A stretch of DNA of 64,000 bases from Lentisphaerota bacterium. Lineage in GTDB: Bacteria; Verrucomicrobiota; Lentisphaeria; Victivallales; Victivallaceae. Position 1 is the stretch's first letter. Every line of letters starts with the position of its first letter. A model generated the notes under the pieces. That model made no database searches and was not told the DNA's origin. It was given only the letters and a program-made list of their open reading frames with translations. Shown piece by piece: positions 17,954 through 27,113 of this stretch. The stretch covers positions 1-64,000 of the forward strand of contig CP071032.1 of the NCBI GenBank assembly GCA_017134815.1, in the 5' to 3' direction. The translations under genes were made by a program, and so were the position numbers.

Positions 17954-19414
17954 GTGACTGCTTTAGATTTTATAATATGCGGGATATACCTGGCCTTGAC
18001 TGCAGGCATAGGTCTATATGTCGGCTTTAAGCGTAAATACAGTGATGACAGTGAATATTACCTTGCCGGACGAAGGGTAGGGATATTCGCCATTGGGATT
18101 TCGGTAATGGCTACGGCTTTCAGTGCGATTAACTACCTCGCGATTCCCACTGAGATAGCTGAACATGGGTTATACGTTATCCTGGCATTCCCTGTTTTTT
18201 TGCTGGTTACCATCCCGGTGGCTTACAGTGTGATACCATTTTTCTGCAGACAGCGGCAGACCAGCGCTTATGAATTCCTGGAGCAAAGATTTGGCTTAAA
18301 AGTCAGGCTGCTGGCAGGCGGTCTGTATATTTTCTGGCAGCTCAGTCTTATGGCCTTAATTCTGGTGGCTTCTTCAAGGATACTGTTCCTGCTTTCAGGA
18401 GTGCCGGTACCTTGGTTGATTGCCATCCTTGGTTTGACTGCCGGCGGTTGTGCGGTTATCGGCGGGTTAAAAGCTGTGATATGGACCGATGTGCTGCAAT
18501 TTTTTGTTATTGCCGGCAGTATTGCCCTGGTTCTTATTGTGACTGCAAACGGCAGTGACAGCGGTATCATTGCCGGAGGGCTTGAGCTGGGTAAACTTAA
18601 GCCGTTTTTACCTTTTGATTCACAGGTATTATCTCCGGATCCAAGTGTACGCATGACGTTATGGAGTGTTTTTACCGGCACATTTGTCATGTTTATGGCA
18701 AGATATGGCGCGGATCAGTCGGTAATCCAGCGCTACGCAGCCGCAGGCTCAATAGCCAAAGCGAGAAAGATGTTTATATGGAATATCAGCGCAGCTTTGT
18801 TTTGTCTGATAATGCTTGCCATGTTTGGGCTGGCTCTGGCTCACTTTGCGCACCTGAATGGTATGGCCGGAAAGCCCGGACTGCTGGTGATGGTTAAACT
18901 GCTGCACCGGCTTCCGAATGGCGTTAACGGGCTGGTTGTTGCCGGCATACTTGCAGCGGCAATGTCCAGTCTTGATTCAGGAGTTAACTCAATCGGGGTG
19001 ACCTGGCAGCGTGATTTTCAGCATCGGCTGATATCTGTCAGGGGCAATACTATTCTGCATAAGATGCTGGAAAGCACGGTTTTTACAATTATATCCATAT
19101 TGCTGGCTTTGGTAATTCTGGTTTGCTTTAAAAAGCATTCAATCTTTGTAATGACTGCCAGAACGATTAATGCCCTGGGCAGTCCGTTGCTGGTTGTGGT
19201 TGGTGCCGGCATGCTGCCGGTAAGGCTGCGTCCCGTTTGGTCTGGTGTATTCTGGGGCGGCCTTGGAGGTATTTTTTTCAGTATCATATTTTGTCTGTCT
19301 GTAGATAAACTGGCCGTGCACTATTATGCGGCAGTAAATTTTGTTGCGACAGCGGCTATGGTCATTATAGTTCATTTTTGGTGCAAATTACGCCTTTGGG
19401 TAAAGGGCAGGTGA
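17954..19414 (+). CDS. Sodium/solute symporter (SSS family)
   Basis: About 486 residues from an in-frame GTG at 17954, placed just before the first membrane helix; a TTG at 17885 would add 23 unlikely residues, so the start is uncertain. A dozen or more hydrophobic helices are visible. Family motifs: YYLAGRRVG after the first helix, MATAFSAINYLAIPTE with sodium-site residues, and GGLKAVIWTDVLQ in the middle, followed by DQSVIQRYAAA. This pattern fits SSS transporters for monocarboxylates, sugars or sialic acid; the substrate cannot be told. Inner-membrane. Single gene. Confidence 0.88.
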   Translation: MTALDFIICGIYLALTAGIGLYVGFKRKYSDDSEYYLAGRRVGIFAIGISVMATAFSAINYLAIPTEIAEHGLYVILAFPVFLLVTIPVAYSVIPFFCRQRQTSAYEFLEQRFGLKVRLLAGGLYIFWQLSLMALILVASSRILFLLSGVPVPWLIAILGLTAGGCAVIGGLKAVIWTDVLQFFVIAGSIALVLIVTANGSDSGIIAGGLELGKLKPFLPFDSQVLSPDPSVRMTLWSVFTGTFVMFMARYGADQSVIQRYAAAGSIAKARKMFIWNISAALFCLIMLAMFGLALAHFAHLNGMAGKPGLLVMVKLLHRLPNGVNGLVVAGILAAAMSSLDSGVNSIGVTWQRDFQHRLISVRGNTILHKMLESTVFTIISILLALVILVCFKKHSIFVMTARTINALGSPLLVVVGAGMLPVRLRPVWSGVFWGGLGGIFFSIIFCLSVDKLAVHYYAAVNFVATAAMVIIVHFWCKLRLWVKGR

Positions 19415-19529
19415 GCAGTTCTGTTTGACTTGTCTGGATTATTCTGTTAATGTTGTCTTGTAAATTTTATTGCCTGCATCCTATACTGTAATGTACAATT
19501 TTTATGAGTATTGTTTTAGAAAATATTCA

Positions 19530-19558
19530 TAGTCAAAACGCCATCTATGGTATATAAT
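19530..19558 (+). promoter_or_regulatory. Candidate promoter of the thioesterase gene
   Basis: TAGTCA (19530-19535) and TATAAT (19553-19558) are separated by 17 bases. An AGAGGAG ribosome binding site and the ATG follow within 30 bases. The match at -35 is four of six. Confidence 0.5.
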
Positions 19559-19587
19559 TAGGAAGAAAAGAGAAGAGGAGAACCCAA

Positions 19588-19962
19588 ATGCGAGTGAAAG
19601 TAACTTCTAAGATATGCATGACAAAAGATCTCGGGACTCACGGAAATCTGTTCGGCGGCAATATGCTGGCCTGGATGGATGAAGCGGCGGCGATTTATGC
19701 AATGCAGGTAACGAAGATGCCGCGGATTGTCAGCATCAAGTTTGCTGAGATTGTATTTAAACAGCCAGTGCTTGAGGATGATATTATCTGCTTTTTCTGT
19801 GAAAAACCCAAAAAGGGCAATACCAGTGTTACATTTGATATTTTTGCTGATGTGAACGGCAACGAAGTTTTTCGTACAGCCTGCACTTTTGTCGCTCTTG
19901 ATAAATACGGCAGGCCACACAACATTAAATGGGAGAATGTAGACAACAAATACTTTGAATAA
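19588..19962 (+). CDS. Acyl-CoA thioesterase (hotdog fold, YciA-like)
   Basis: 124 residues. GTHGNLFGGNMLAWMDEAAA carries the catalytic aspartate and central helix of the hotdog acyl-CoA hydrolases; VSIKFAEIVFKQPV and the paired strands to FVALDKYGRP complete the fold. It hydrolyses acyl-CoA to free acid and CoA in the cytoplasm. GAGGAGAA lies seven bases before the ATG. Single-domain length is normal for the family. Confidence 0.88.
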   Translation: MRVKVTSKICMTKDLGTHGNLFGGNMLAWMDEAAAIYAMQVTKMPRIVSIKFAEIVFKQPVLEDDIICFFCEKPKKGNTSVTFDIFADVNGNEVFRTACTFVALDKYGRPHNIKWENVDNKYFE

Positions 19963-20115
19963 GCAGTAAAATAGATAAAATTACTGAAAATATTTGATTC
20001 AGACTTGAAACTTTGATTTTTATGTTTAGTTGTTAATTCGTTTGTTTTTATTACAATAAGGACACCTGTAACAAGTCTGTGAAGTAGAATTCTTGAACTA
20101 ATATATTGGTGAGTT

Positions 20116-22626
20116 ATGGCAGATAATCTGGTTATAGTGGAGTCCCCGACAAAAGCTCGTACTATTGGCAAAATGTTGGGCAGCAACTATAAAATCTTGG
20201 CTTCGATGGGACACGTACGTGACCTGCCGGAGCATTCTTTTGGTGTGGACTTGAAAAATCACTTTGAGCCAAAGTATGTCGAGAACTCACGCAGTAAAAA
20301 GGTTGTTAAGGAACTGAGGTCAGCGGCTAAAAAGGCAAAAGCTATTTTTCTGGCGCCTGACCCGGACCGTGAGGGAGAGGCTATTGCCTGGCATCTGCAG
20401 GAGCTGCTTGCTCCGCAGTTTGAAGGCGACTTTCAACGGGTGACATTCCATGAGATTACCAAGAGTGCTATTTCCAGAGCTTTTGAACATGCTACCAGCT
20501 TGAATATGAATCTGGTAGATGCTCAGCAGGCCCGCCGGGTTCTTGACCGGCTGGTTGGTTACAAAGTAAGTCCACTTCTCTGGTCACATATTGTTCGCGG
20601 CACCAGTGCCGGCAGGGTCCAGACTGTAGCTTTGCGGCTGGTGGTAGAACGCGAAAGAGAAATTCTTGATTTTAAGCCGGAAGAATACTGGACTTTTTCG
20701 CTGATTCTTGAAGCTGACGGGAAAAAGTTCGAGGTAAAACTCTTTAAAATAAACGGCAATAAGTTCAAAATAGACAATGAGCAGGATGCCGCTGCACTGC
20801 TGGAAGCTGTTCTTAACGGTGATGGTTTTACAGTAGATTCCATCGAGACCAGTGATCGTCGCCGCAATGCTCCGCCCCCGTTTACTACCAGCACACTGCA
20901 GCAGGCTGCCAACAACATGTTGCGTATGTCAGCCAGCAATACTATGCGGGTTGCCCAGCAGCTTTATGAAGGCATTGATACCGGTGCCGGGCAGTTTGGT
21001 CTTATTACTTATATGCGTACTGACTCTGTTAATATTGCCAGAGAGGCTCAGGCTGCCTGCCGCGATTTTATTGGCAATAATTTTGGTCAGGATTATGTAC
21101 CGCCAAAGCCTAATTTTTACAAAAGTAAATCCGGTGCACAGGAAGCGCATGAAGCCATTAGACCGACTGATGTTACAATAACACCTGAGAGCATCAGGGG
21201 TAAGCTGGATGATCACCAGTATAAACTTTATAACCTGATCTGGAAGAGATTTGTCGCCAGCCAGATGTCAAAAGCTTTGCAGAGACAGACTGCGGTTAAC
21301 ATCATTAATCACGGAGCTGACGGCAAGTCCTATATTTTCCGGGCAAATGCCATGGTTACGGTTTTTCCCGGTTTCTTGAAAATGTTCGGAGAGCCGACTT
21401 CACAGGAAGCGGTTCAGCACGCGCAGGTGCTTGGCAGTTTAAGGGAAGAACAGCCGTGCGGCCTGGTTGATTCTAAAAAGGAACAGAAGTTTACTGAACC
21501 GCCGCCGCGCTACTCTGAGGCCGCGTTGATCAAGGCTCTGGAGGAAAACGGTATTGGCCGTCCTTCCACTTATGCCACAATTCTAAGAACAATCCAGACC
21601 AGAAATTATGTTGAGCGGGAAAAGGGCAAACTGCACCCTACAGAGCTTGGGTTTAAAGTCTGTGATTTTCTGATCAGTATTTTGCCGAATTTATTTGAAG
21701 TTGACTTCACTTCAAAAATGGAGACGCTGCTGGATAATGTTGAGGAGGGAAAACTTGGCTGGACCCAGATGCTGGAAAAATTTTATGACAGCTTCAGTAA
21801 CTGGGTTGAGGAGGCAAAAGCTATCGGTGCGCCTGATGCCGAAAAAGCCGGTATTCTGCTTGGGCAACTGGAAAAAATCCAGAACTGGGCGCCTGCTGAG
21901 AAGCGCGGCCGCCGCACCTATGATGACAGTAAATTTTATAAGTCAATTCGTGATAAATATGCTGAAGAGCCCAAGCTGACTGCGAGGCAGTGGGGAGTAC
22001 TGCTCAGGCTTGGAGCCAAATACATTGCGGAGCTGCCTGAATTGAAAGCTCTGTCTGAAAAGCATGACTTTGCCGGAGAATTAGAAGAAGCGGTTGCCAA
22101 GCAGAAAGAGCTGGAAGAAAAGCTGGCTAATGGACCAAGTGAGACTGATATCAAGCGAATGAAGCATGTTCTGAGCTTCTTTGAGAAAGTTCAATGGGCA
22201 GAGCCTGTAAAGCGGGGAAGACGAACTTATGATGACAAGAAATTCTTTACCTCATTTACAAAACAGGTTGACCAGGGCAGACTTCTATCAGAGAAACAGC
22301 TTGGTGTACTGCAGCGCTTTGCTGTAAAATATCGTGAAGGTATTGAACAGTACGAAGCTCTTTGCAGGCTGATTGGAATTGACCCTAATCAGACTGAGGA
22401 AGAAGTTGATGCCGGTGGCAAGCCTGCAGAGCAGGACCCCGAGGTTCAGAAAATGCTTGATACCATGGCAAAGGTAACTGCCTGGGCGGAGCCGGTAAAG
22501 AAAGGGAAAAGGGTTTTTGACGATAAAGCCTTTTTTGAATCCCTGGCCAAACAGGCATCGGCCGGCCGCAAACTGTCACCGCGTCAGGCCGGAGCATTGA
22601 AGAAGCTGGTTGTTAAGTACTCCTGA
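20116..22626 (+). CDS. topA: DNA topoisomerase I with atypical C-terminal repeats
   Basis: 836 residues. Relaxes negative supercoils by single-strand passage. TOPRIM domain: VIVESPTKARTIGKML at the N-terminus and DPDREGEAIAWHL near residue 82. The active tyrosine is in LITYMRTDS, about residue 299. The core ends with EENGIGRPSTYATI and LHPTELG. The usual C-terminal zinc ribbons are absent: no CxxC pairs remain after the core. Instead there are three repeats of about 50 to 55 residues (roughly 585-640, 690-745, 784-836), each with W, P, KRGRRTYDD or similar, a phenylalanine-rich helix and a closing KY. They may replace the zinc fingers in DNA binding; this is inference. Confidence 0.95.
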   Translation: MADNLVIVESPTKARTIGKMLGSNYKILASMGHVRDLPEHSFGVDLKNHFEPKYVENSRSKKVVKELRSAAKKAKAIFLAPDPDREGEAIAWHLQELLAPQFEGDFQRVTFHEITKSAISRAFEHATSLNMNLVDAQQARRVLDRLVGYKVSPLLWSHIVRGTSAGRVQTVALRLVVEREREILDFKPEEYWTFSLILEADGKKFEVKLFKINGNKFKIDNEQDAAALLEAVLNGDGFTVDSIETSDRRRNAPPPFTTSTLQQAANNMLRMSASNTMRVAQQLYEGIDTGAGQFGLITYMRTDSVNIAREAQAACRDFIGNNFGQDYVPPKPNFYKSKSGAQEAHEAIRPTDVTITPESIRGKLDDHQYKLYNLIWKRFVASQMSKALQRQTAVNIINHGADGKSYIFRANAMVTVFPGFLKMFGEPTSQEAVQHAQVLGSLREEQPCGLVDSKKEQKFTEPPPRYSEAALIKALEENGIGRPSTYATILRTIQTRNYVEREKGKLHPTELGFKVCDFLISILPNLFEVDFTSKMETLLDNVEEGKLGWTQMLEKFYDSFSNWVEEAKAIGAPDAEKAGILLGQLEKIQNWAPAEKRGRRTYDDSKFYKSIRDKYAEEPKLTARQWGVLLRLGAKYIAELPELKALSEKHDFAGELEEAVAKQKELEEKLANGPSETDIKRMKHVLSFFEKVQWAEPVKRGRRTYDDKKFFTSFTKQVDQGRLLSEKQLGVLQRFAVKYREGIEQYEALCRLIGIDPNQTEEEVDAGGKPAEQDPEVQKMLDTMAKVTAWAEPVKKGKRVFDDKAFFESLAKQASAGRKLSPRQAGALKKLVVKYS

Positions 22627-22649
22627 CAGTTTTATAAATTTAATTTTGA

Positions 22650-22682
22650 GACAGTTCCTTTTCCAGGAACTGTCTTTTTTTT
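22650..22682 (+). terminator. Rho-independent terminator of topA
   Basis: GACAGTTCC and GGAACTGTC pair perfectly around a seven-base loop, followed by eight T residues. It lies about 25 bases after the topA stop. Confidence 0.93.
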
Positions 22683-22764
22683 GTGTTTCTTTTTATTACT
22701 TTCTGGACATGGCTGCTTTCTAAGTTATATTTAGCGGAACTACTATTAAATATTAGGTTTCATT

Positions 22765-24030
22765 ATGCTTCAGAGAGTAATTAAAGCTTTTGCCTGGGTT
22801 ATTATAATTGTACTGGTATATTTGCTCTTTACGTTTCGCTATGATATTTCAAAACGTACAGGGCACGGTTTGAAGCGCAGATTTGAACCGCCAGAGTTCT
22901 TCTGGAGAAGCAGGGAGAATCGCAAGGGCGCCAATTTTTTCAATGTTAAAGAACAGTCTAAACGTATTGCTGCTGCACGTAAGTTCGGACTGTCCTGGAT
23001 CAGACTTACTCCTTCCAAATGGCATTCTTCCGTACCTGGGGCGGTTCCTGGAGATTTTCTGATTGGACATAATGGATATAAAGGACTTAACAAAAAAGAC
23101 CTGGCGGTTCTGGAGAAAATTTTAGATGAGGCTTTGACAGCTAAAATTAAGGTTGTTTTGACATTCCTTGATTTTCCCGGACATCGCTGGACTCAGCATA
23201 ACAACGGTAAACCTGACCGCAGAATATGGCAGAGCTTTGAAGAGCAGAAAAAGGCTATCAGATTTTTTACTGATATTGCTGCTGCTTTGCGGCATCATCC
23301 AGCTCTGGTGGGGATTAACCCTGTCAATGAGCCATGTCCAGAGCTTGCCGGGAAAAGACTCAAAGACTGGTATGCGGATAATTACGAAAAGTGGGCGGCT
23401 AGCGTTAAAGGCACTCCTCAGGATTTAAACCTTTTCTATAAAAAACTGGTCAAAAGCATTCGCAAGGTTGCTCCTGAATTACCGATAATACTTGATTGCG
23501 GTTACTTTGCTACGCCCTGGGCTTTCAAGGTGCTGGAGCCGGTAGATGATGACAATACATACTATGCATTTCATGTTTACGAACCCTGCAGTTTTACATT
23601 TCAGCGGCCTAAAGATGGGAATTACAGTTATCCCGGAGTTTCCCCGTTTGGACAGATGGAGGCGGCTGATACCGGAGTTAACTGGAATAAAGAAACTCTT
23701 GAAAACATACTTCTGCAGCCGGTTACTGACTGGCAGCGCCGCTACGGGATTCCTTCCAGAAAAATAATTGCAGCCGAATTTGGCGTATTCAGAACAGCTC
23801 CCGGTGCTGATAAATACCTTGAGGATCTGATAGATATTTTCAATCATTACGGCTGGCATTGGGCATTTTATTCATTCAGAGAGGACTCCTGGGATAAAAT
23901 GGACTATGAACTGGGTACCGGGGCTGTACCGCAGAAATACTGGAATGATATAGAGAACGGCCGGTTGTTTGACTACGGGAGAATACAGGATAAAAAGCTG
24001 GTCAAAATAATAAAGAACGGTTTGAAGTAA
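22765..24030 (+). CDS. Membrane-anchored glycoside hydrolase family 5 enzyme
   Basis: 421 residues. An N-terminal hydrophobic helix (about residues 10-25) with few residues before it suggests a membrane anchor or uncleaved signal, so the enzyme acts outside the inner membrane. TIM-barrel signatures: LSWIRLTPSKWH early, VGINPVNEP with the acid/base glutamate at about 189, YYAFHVYEP, and IIAAEFGV with the nucleophile glutamate at about 338. WHWAFYSFREDSWDKMDYELG near the end is typical of GH5. Likely a beta-glucanase or mannanase; the exact substrate is unknown. Follows topA after a strong terminator, so separately expressed. Confidence 0.88.
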   Translation: MLQRVIKAFAWVIIIVLVYLLFTFRYDISKRTGHGLKRRFEPPEFFWRSRENRKGANFFNVKEQSKRIAAARKFGLSWIRLTPSKWHSSVPGAVPGDFLIGHNGYKGLNKKDLAVLEKILDEALTAKIKVVLTFLDFPGHRWTQHNNGKPDRRIWQSFEEQKKAIRFFTDIAAALRHHPALVGINPVNEPCPELAGKRLKDWYADNYEKWAASVKGTPQDLNLFYKKLVKSIRKVAPELPIILDCGYFATPWAFKVLEPVDDDNTYYAFHVYEPCSFTFQRPKDGNYSYPGVSPFGQMEAADTGVNWNKETLENILLQPVTDWQRRYGIPSRKIIAAEFGVFRTAPGADKYLEDLIDIFNHYGWHWAFYSFREDSWDKMDYELGTGAVPQKYWNDIENGRLFDYGRIQDKKLVKIIKNGLK

Positions 24031-24093
24031 GCGGCACGGACTGGTTAAATATTCTAATCTCATAAGAGGCGTTTTATAAGGTATAAGGCCAGA

Positions 24094-25371
24094 TCAGCTT
24101 CTTTTTTCGAGATAGCCGCGAATTATTCGATGCAGATTACGGTGTCTGCCGTCCGGCAGGTTAAAGCGTTCGCAGACTTCCTTGATTATTTTTGCCGTAT
24201 GGAAAACGTAGCCGCTGGCTAAATCCGCAGCGGTACGCTGCAGGCTCATTCTAATATCCGGTATTCGGCAGGTGGCGGTATTGGCTGGAGTATGCTTACG
24301 AGTTGCCGGTGCGCCGTCCAGAGCGATGCCTTCGACATTTTCGAGCCTGACTTTTATTGTCAGCATTTCTTCCTCATAGTCCATTTCCGAGTAAAGCCGA
24401 CTGAAAAAAACAATGGCCTCTGCAAAAAAACGAACCAGCCAGTGATAGTTGATTATTTTATGAGGTGCAGGCCAGTATTCAAGGTAGTTAAACATACCGG
24501 TCTGGAAAAACTGCCACATTTTCAACTCATTATCAGGCAGTGAACGCAGCGCGACATTAGAGAAATAGGCTTCCTGCATATCTTTTTCGCTGACAAAATC
24601 AGGCTCTGAAAGCAGTGACAAAGCTCCTTGAGCAAAGCGCTTAATTTCAGATAAGGAGTACTTTCCGGTAATATATTCCTGAGGGTATACCGAGATCTGA
24701 ACAAGTACTGCCGGTGTATCTTTTTTATGCGGGTGCCTTCTCCTGAGAAAATAATTCTTTCCATTTGAACTGTCTTCGAGAAAATGTCCTTCCTCGCTTT
24801 TAAGCGGAATGTCACGATTTTCGTAAAGCACGCCGCGAATCATCTTTCCAAGCAGTTCACGCTGGTTTCTCAGAGCACGCTGGACCAGCGCATGAATTTC
24901 ACTGGCCCGATAGGCGGGGCGACTGGCCGCATCAGCGGTCCGGATGTAAAACACACCCTGTTGAAGTTCATTGTTAAAACCGTATGCACAGACATGCGGA
25001 ATGTCCGCAAAGCGCCTGATTACAAAAATTGCGTATCTTTTGCCGTCAACAACAGGTCTTTCCAGGGTGAAATCAATCTCAGGATCGGCGTATTTATTGA
25101 TGAAGTTACCGATCATTGTGGGGTCAAATGATTTGGCCTGCTCTTTACTCAGGCCGGTGAAGAGCGAAGGCTGCCCGGCAGAATCTTCACCAACACCGAC
25201 GACAATGTAGCCGCCCTTGGTATTGGCGAGCGCCATGCAGTGCCGGGCAAACTTTGCCCGGCCGGTCCGGTTCAGCCGATTCCAGTTTATCGCGGCTTTA
25301 TAGTCGAGTTCTTCCGACTCTACACCGCGGTAAACAATGCTGCTCCAATCTATTGCGATGTCATCAGGCAT
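24094..25371 (-). CDS. AlbA_2/Schlafen-domain protein
   Basis: 425 residues. The N-terminal about 170 residues match the divergent AAA_4/AlbA_2 (Schlafen-like) domain: ESEELDYKAAINW, FARHCMALANTKGGYIVVGV and GVFYIRTADAASRPA. No winged-helix tail typical of transcriptional regulators was recognised; the C-terminal half is unassigned. Related domains occur in regulators and in Schlafen nucleases, so nucleic-acid binding is a reasonable guess. It starts three bases after the stop of the carboxymuconolactone-decarboxylase-like gene, so the two share a transcript. Confidence 0.78.
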   Translation of the reverse strand: MPDDIAIDWSSIVYRGVESEELDYKAAINWNRLNRTGRAKFARHCMALANTKGGYIVVGVGEDSAGQPSLFTGLSKEQAKSFDPTMIGNFINKYADPEIDFTLERPVVDGKRYAIFVIRRFADIPHVCAYGFNNELQQGVFYIRTADAASRPAYRASEIHALVQRALRNQRELLGKMIRGVLYENRDIPLKSEEGHFLEDSSNGKNYFLRRRHPHKKDTPAVLVQISVYPQEYITGKYSLSEIKRFAQGALSLLSEPDFVSEKDMQEAYFSNVALRSLPDNELKMWQFFQTGMFNYLEYWPAPHKIINYHWLVRFFAEAIVFFSRLYSEMDYEEEMLTIKVRLENVEGIALDGAPATRKHTPANTATCRIPDIRMSLQRTAADLASGYVFHTAKIIKEVCERFNLPDGRHRNLHRIIRGYLEKRS

Positions 25372-25374
25372 AAA

Positions 25375-25752
25375 TCATTTTGCTTTTATATCAGAGTTCA
25401 ACGAAATACCTTTATTGAAGTTATTAAACATGCTCATCATGGCTGCAACTTCAATCGCTCCAGAAATTTCTTCCTCAGAAACACCGGCTTTGAGTGCCAT
25501 TGCACGATGAGCGTCCAGACAGTATTCACAACCGTTAACGGCGCTGACTGCTATGGAAATTAATTCTTTGGTCTTGGGATCAAGGTTTTTCCCGGCGGCA
25601 TCCGCCATTTTCAGGACTGAATCAAGAAAATTTCCGCTTCTGCCCATTGCCTGAAATACTTCCGGCAGGAAACCGAAATTTTTTTCGAGATTTTCCTGAA
25701 TTTCAGATGCTTTATGGTCGCCGCTCTTATTATAAAGTTTTATTCCAGCCAT
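25375..25752 (-). CDS. Carboxymuconolactone decarboxylase / AhpD-like protein
   Basis: 125 residues. The motif ELISIAVSAVNGCEYCLDAH contains the redox CxxC and following histidine of the AhpD-like family; LKAGVSEEEISGAIEVAAMM follows as usual. Such proteins act as peroxidase partners through the two cysteines. AAAGGAG lies six bases before the ATG. It is first in a two-gene unit with the Schlafen-domain gene. Confidence 0.87.
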   Translation of the reverse strand: MAGIKLYNKSGDHKASEIQENLEKNFGFLPEVFQAMGRSGNFLDSVLKMADAAGKNLDPKTKELISIAVSAVNGCEYCLDAHRAMALKAGVSEEEISGAIEVAAMMSMFNNFNKGISLNSDIKAK

Positions 25753-25845
25753 TGTGAACTCCTTTCAAGTGAATATTGTACTAGAACTCCTGGATAAACA
25801 ATATGGCTGTGCAGTTGAATTTTCAACTTGCCAAAATACTTAATA

Positions 25846-25874
25846 AGAAAAAACCCCGCTTCCGGGCGGGGTTT
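25846..25874 (-). terminator. Rho-independent terminator
   Basis: AAACCCCGC and GCGGGGTTT pair around a six-base loop; on the minus strand six T residues follow. It ends the two-gene unit 26200-27027/25879-26196. Confidence 0.9.
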
Positions 25875-25878
25875 GAAA

Positions 25879-26196
25879 TTAACTGTCGTGCGACAGCACT
25901 TTCCATTTACCGTTTTCTTTTTTGAACTTGAACTTCCATTTAACGGAAATCCCGTAGTTGCCGCCGGCTTCAACCATTTTGGCAGTCGCGGTCGCAGCGT
26001 TGTCTTCAGTCTTCAGCGTGACAAACTCTTTAACCTTCATGCCCATACTCTTGTTCCGGCAATACTGCTCAATTGCTTTTTTAAACGGTGCGGTGTTGCC
26101 GCTGACTGCAGGTTCAGATTGACCGCAGCCGGTAGAGGTGCAAACGAGCGTCAGGATACAGGTCAGGCCCAGAAGGGCTTTTACGAATGTTTTCAT
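25879..26196 (-). CDS. Small lipoprotein, DUF4878-like
   Basis: 105 residues. A signal peptide ends in a lipobox-like TSTGC. The mature part, FKKAIEQYCRNKSMGMKVKEF then ATAKMVEAGG and WKFKFKKENGKWKVLSHDS, looks like a small NTF2-like or DUF4878-type lipoprotein domain. It starts three bases after the stop of the upstream exported gene. Function unknown. Confidence 0.65.
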   Translation of the reverse strand: MKTFVKALLGLTCILTLVCTSTGCGQSEPAVSGNTAPFKKAIEQYCRNKSMGMKVKEFVTLKTEDNAATATAKMVEAGGNYGISVKWKFKFKKENGKWKVLSHDS

Positions 26197-26199
26197 CTA

Positions 26200-27027
26200 T
26201 CAGTCCTCTAGTTCAAACTCGATATCGTCAATAAGAATGGCCGAATCCTTATCGCCTTTGCTGTTGGCAATAACCACGACTTTGACATATTTGGTACCGG
26301 GCCAGAACTGTCCTGCTGAAGAACCACTGGTCATTATTCCTCTTACCTTGACCTTGAACTCCTGCCAGGCGCCGCTCATGGTAACTCCGTTTGCGCCGCA
26401 GTACATATACGAGCTGCCGACACGGTGTTCGCGGATTTTGGTGCCTGCCGGATAAGCAAAGTTACATGGACGCTGCAGGGTAATTTCCCAGGCGTCGCCT
26501 TTCTTTTCGATTTTGTCAATGCCGTGTGCGGTTACATTGTAATTGGGCAGGTCTGAAAACTGTCCTGAAGTATCCACGTCAAAGGCAATACTGGCAAGCT
26601 TGTGCTGTTTCCAGTTTGATGCGTCCTTTACCTTGATTACCTTATCTCCTTTTTTACAGGGAGCCGCCAGTACAGTTTCTGTGCCGGGAATGTTGTATAC
26701 ATTTACCGGGGCAATTCTCCTTTGAGTCTGGTCAAGGCAAACCAAGCCAAAATAAAGTTTTCCCTTGTGGTTGCCAACCGACTTGAATTTTCCTGAAAGC
26801 TCGTATTCCTGGTTTGGATTCACTGGAAAAGCTCTGGCGCTGATTAACTTTGCCGGGCCAGTGACTTTCAGGCACATCTCATTGTCATCGCCCTGGTTGA
26901 CATTGATTGTGGAGCTCGCAGGGTTGACGGCCCAGTCAATTTTGTTCATTGAGAGGTCACTGCTGTCAGCAAAAACGCTGGCAGCGGACAGCAGGCCTGC
27001 TGTGATAAGGATGCTTGAACGAATCAT
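26200..27027 (-). CDS. Exported protein with carbohydrate-binding-like domain
   Basis: 275 residues with a typical signal peptide ending near SVFADSS. The rest is beta-rich. VNPNQEYELSGKFKS, VCLDQTQRRIAP and a closing WPGTKYVKVVVIANS...ILIDDIEFE resemble jelly-roll carbohydrate-binding domains of the CenC type. No catalytic module is present. Probably periplasmic or surface-located, binding polysaccharide; substrate unknown. First gene of a pair with the small lipoprotein. Confidence 0.65.
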   Translation of the reverse strand: MIRSSILITAGLLSAASVFADSSDLSMNKIDWAVNPASSTINVNQGDDNEMCLKVTGPAKLISARAFPVNPNQEYELSGKFKSVGNHKGKLYFGLVCLDQTQRRIAPVNVYNIPGTETVLAAPCKKGDKVIKVKDASNWKQHKLASIAFDVDTSGQFSDLPNYNVTAHGIDKIEKKGDAWEITLQRPCNFAYPAGTKIREHRVGSSYMYCGANGVTMSGAWQEFKVKVRGIMTSGSSAGQFWPGTKYVKVVVIANSKGDKDSAILIDDIEFELED

Positions 27028-27113
27028 AATATTCCTCCGGTTGTTGTTTTACAATATATTGGTGGAGAATGATACTCAAATATCTTAGCAACTTTATTAA
27101 TTAATTCAAATTA

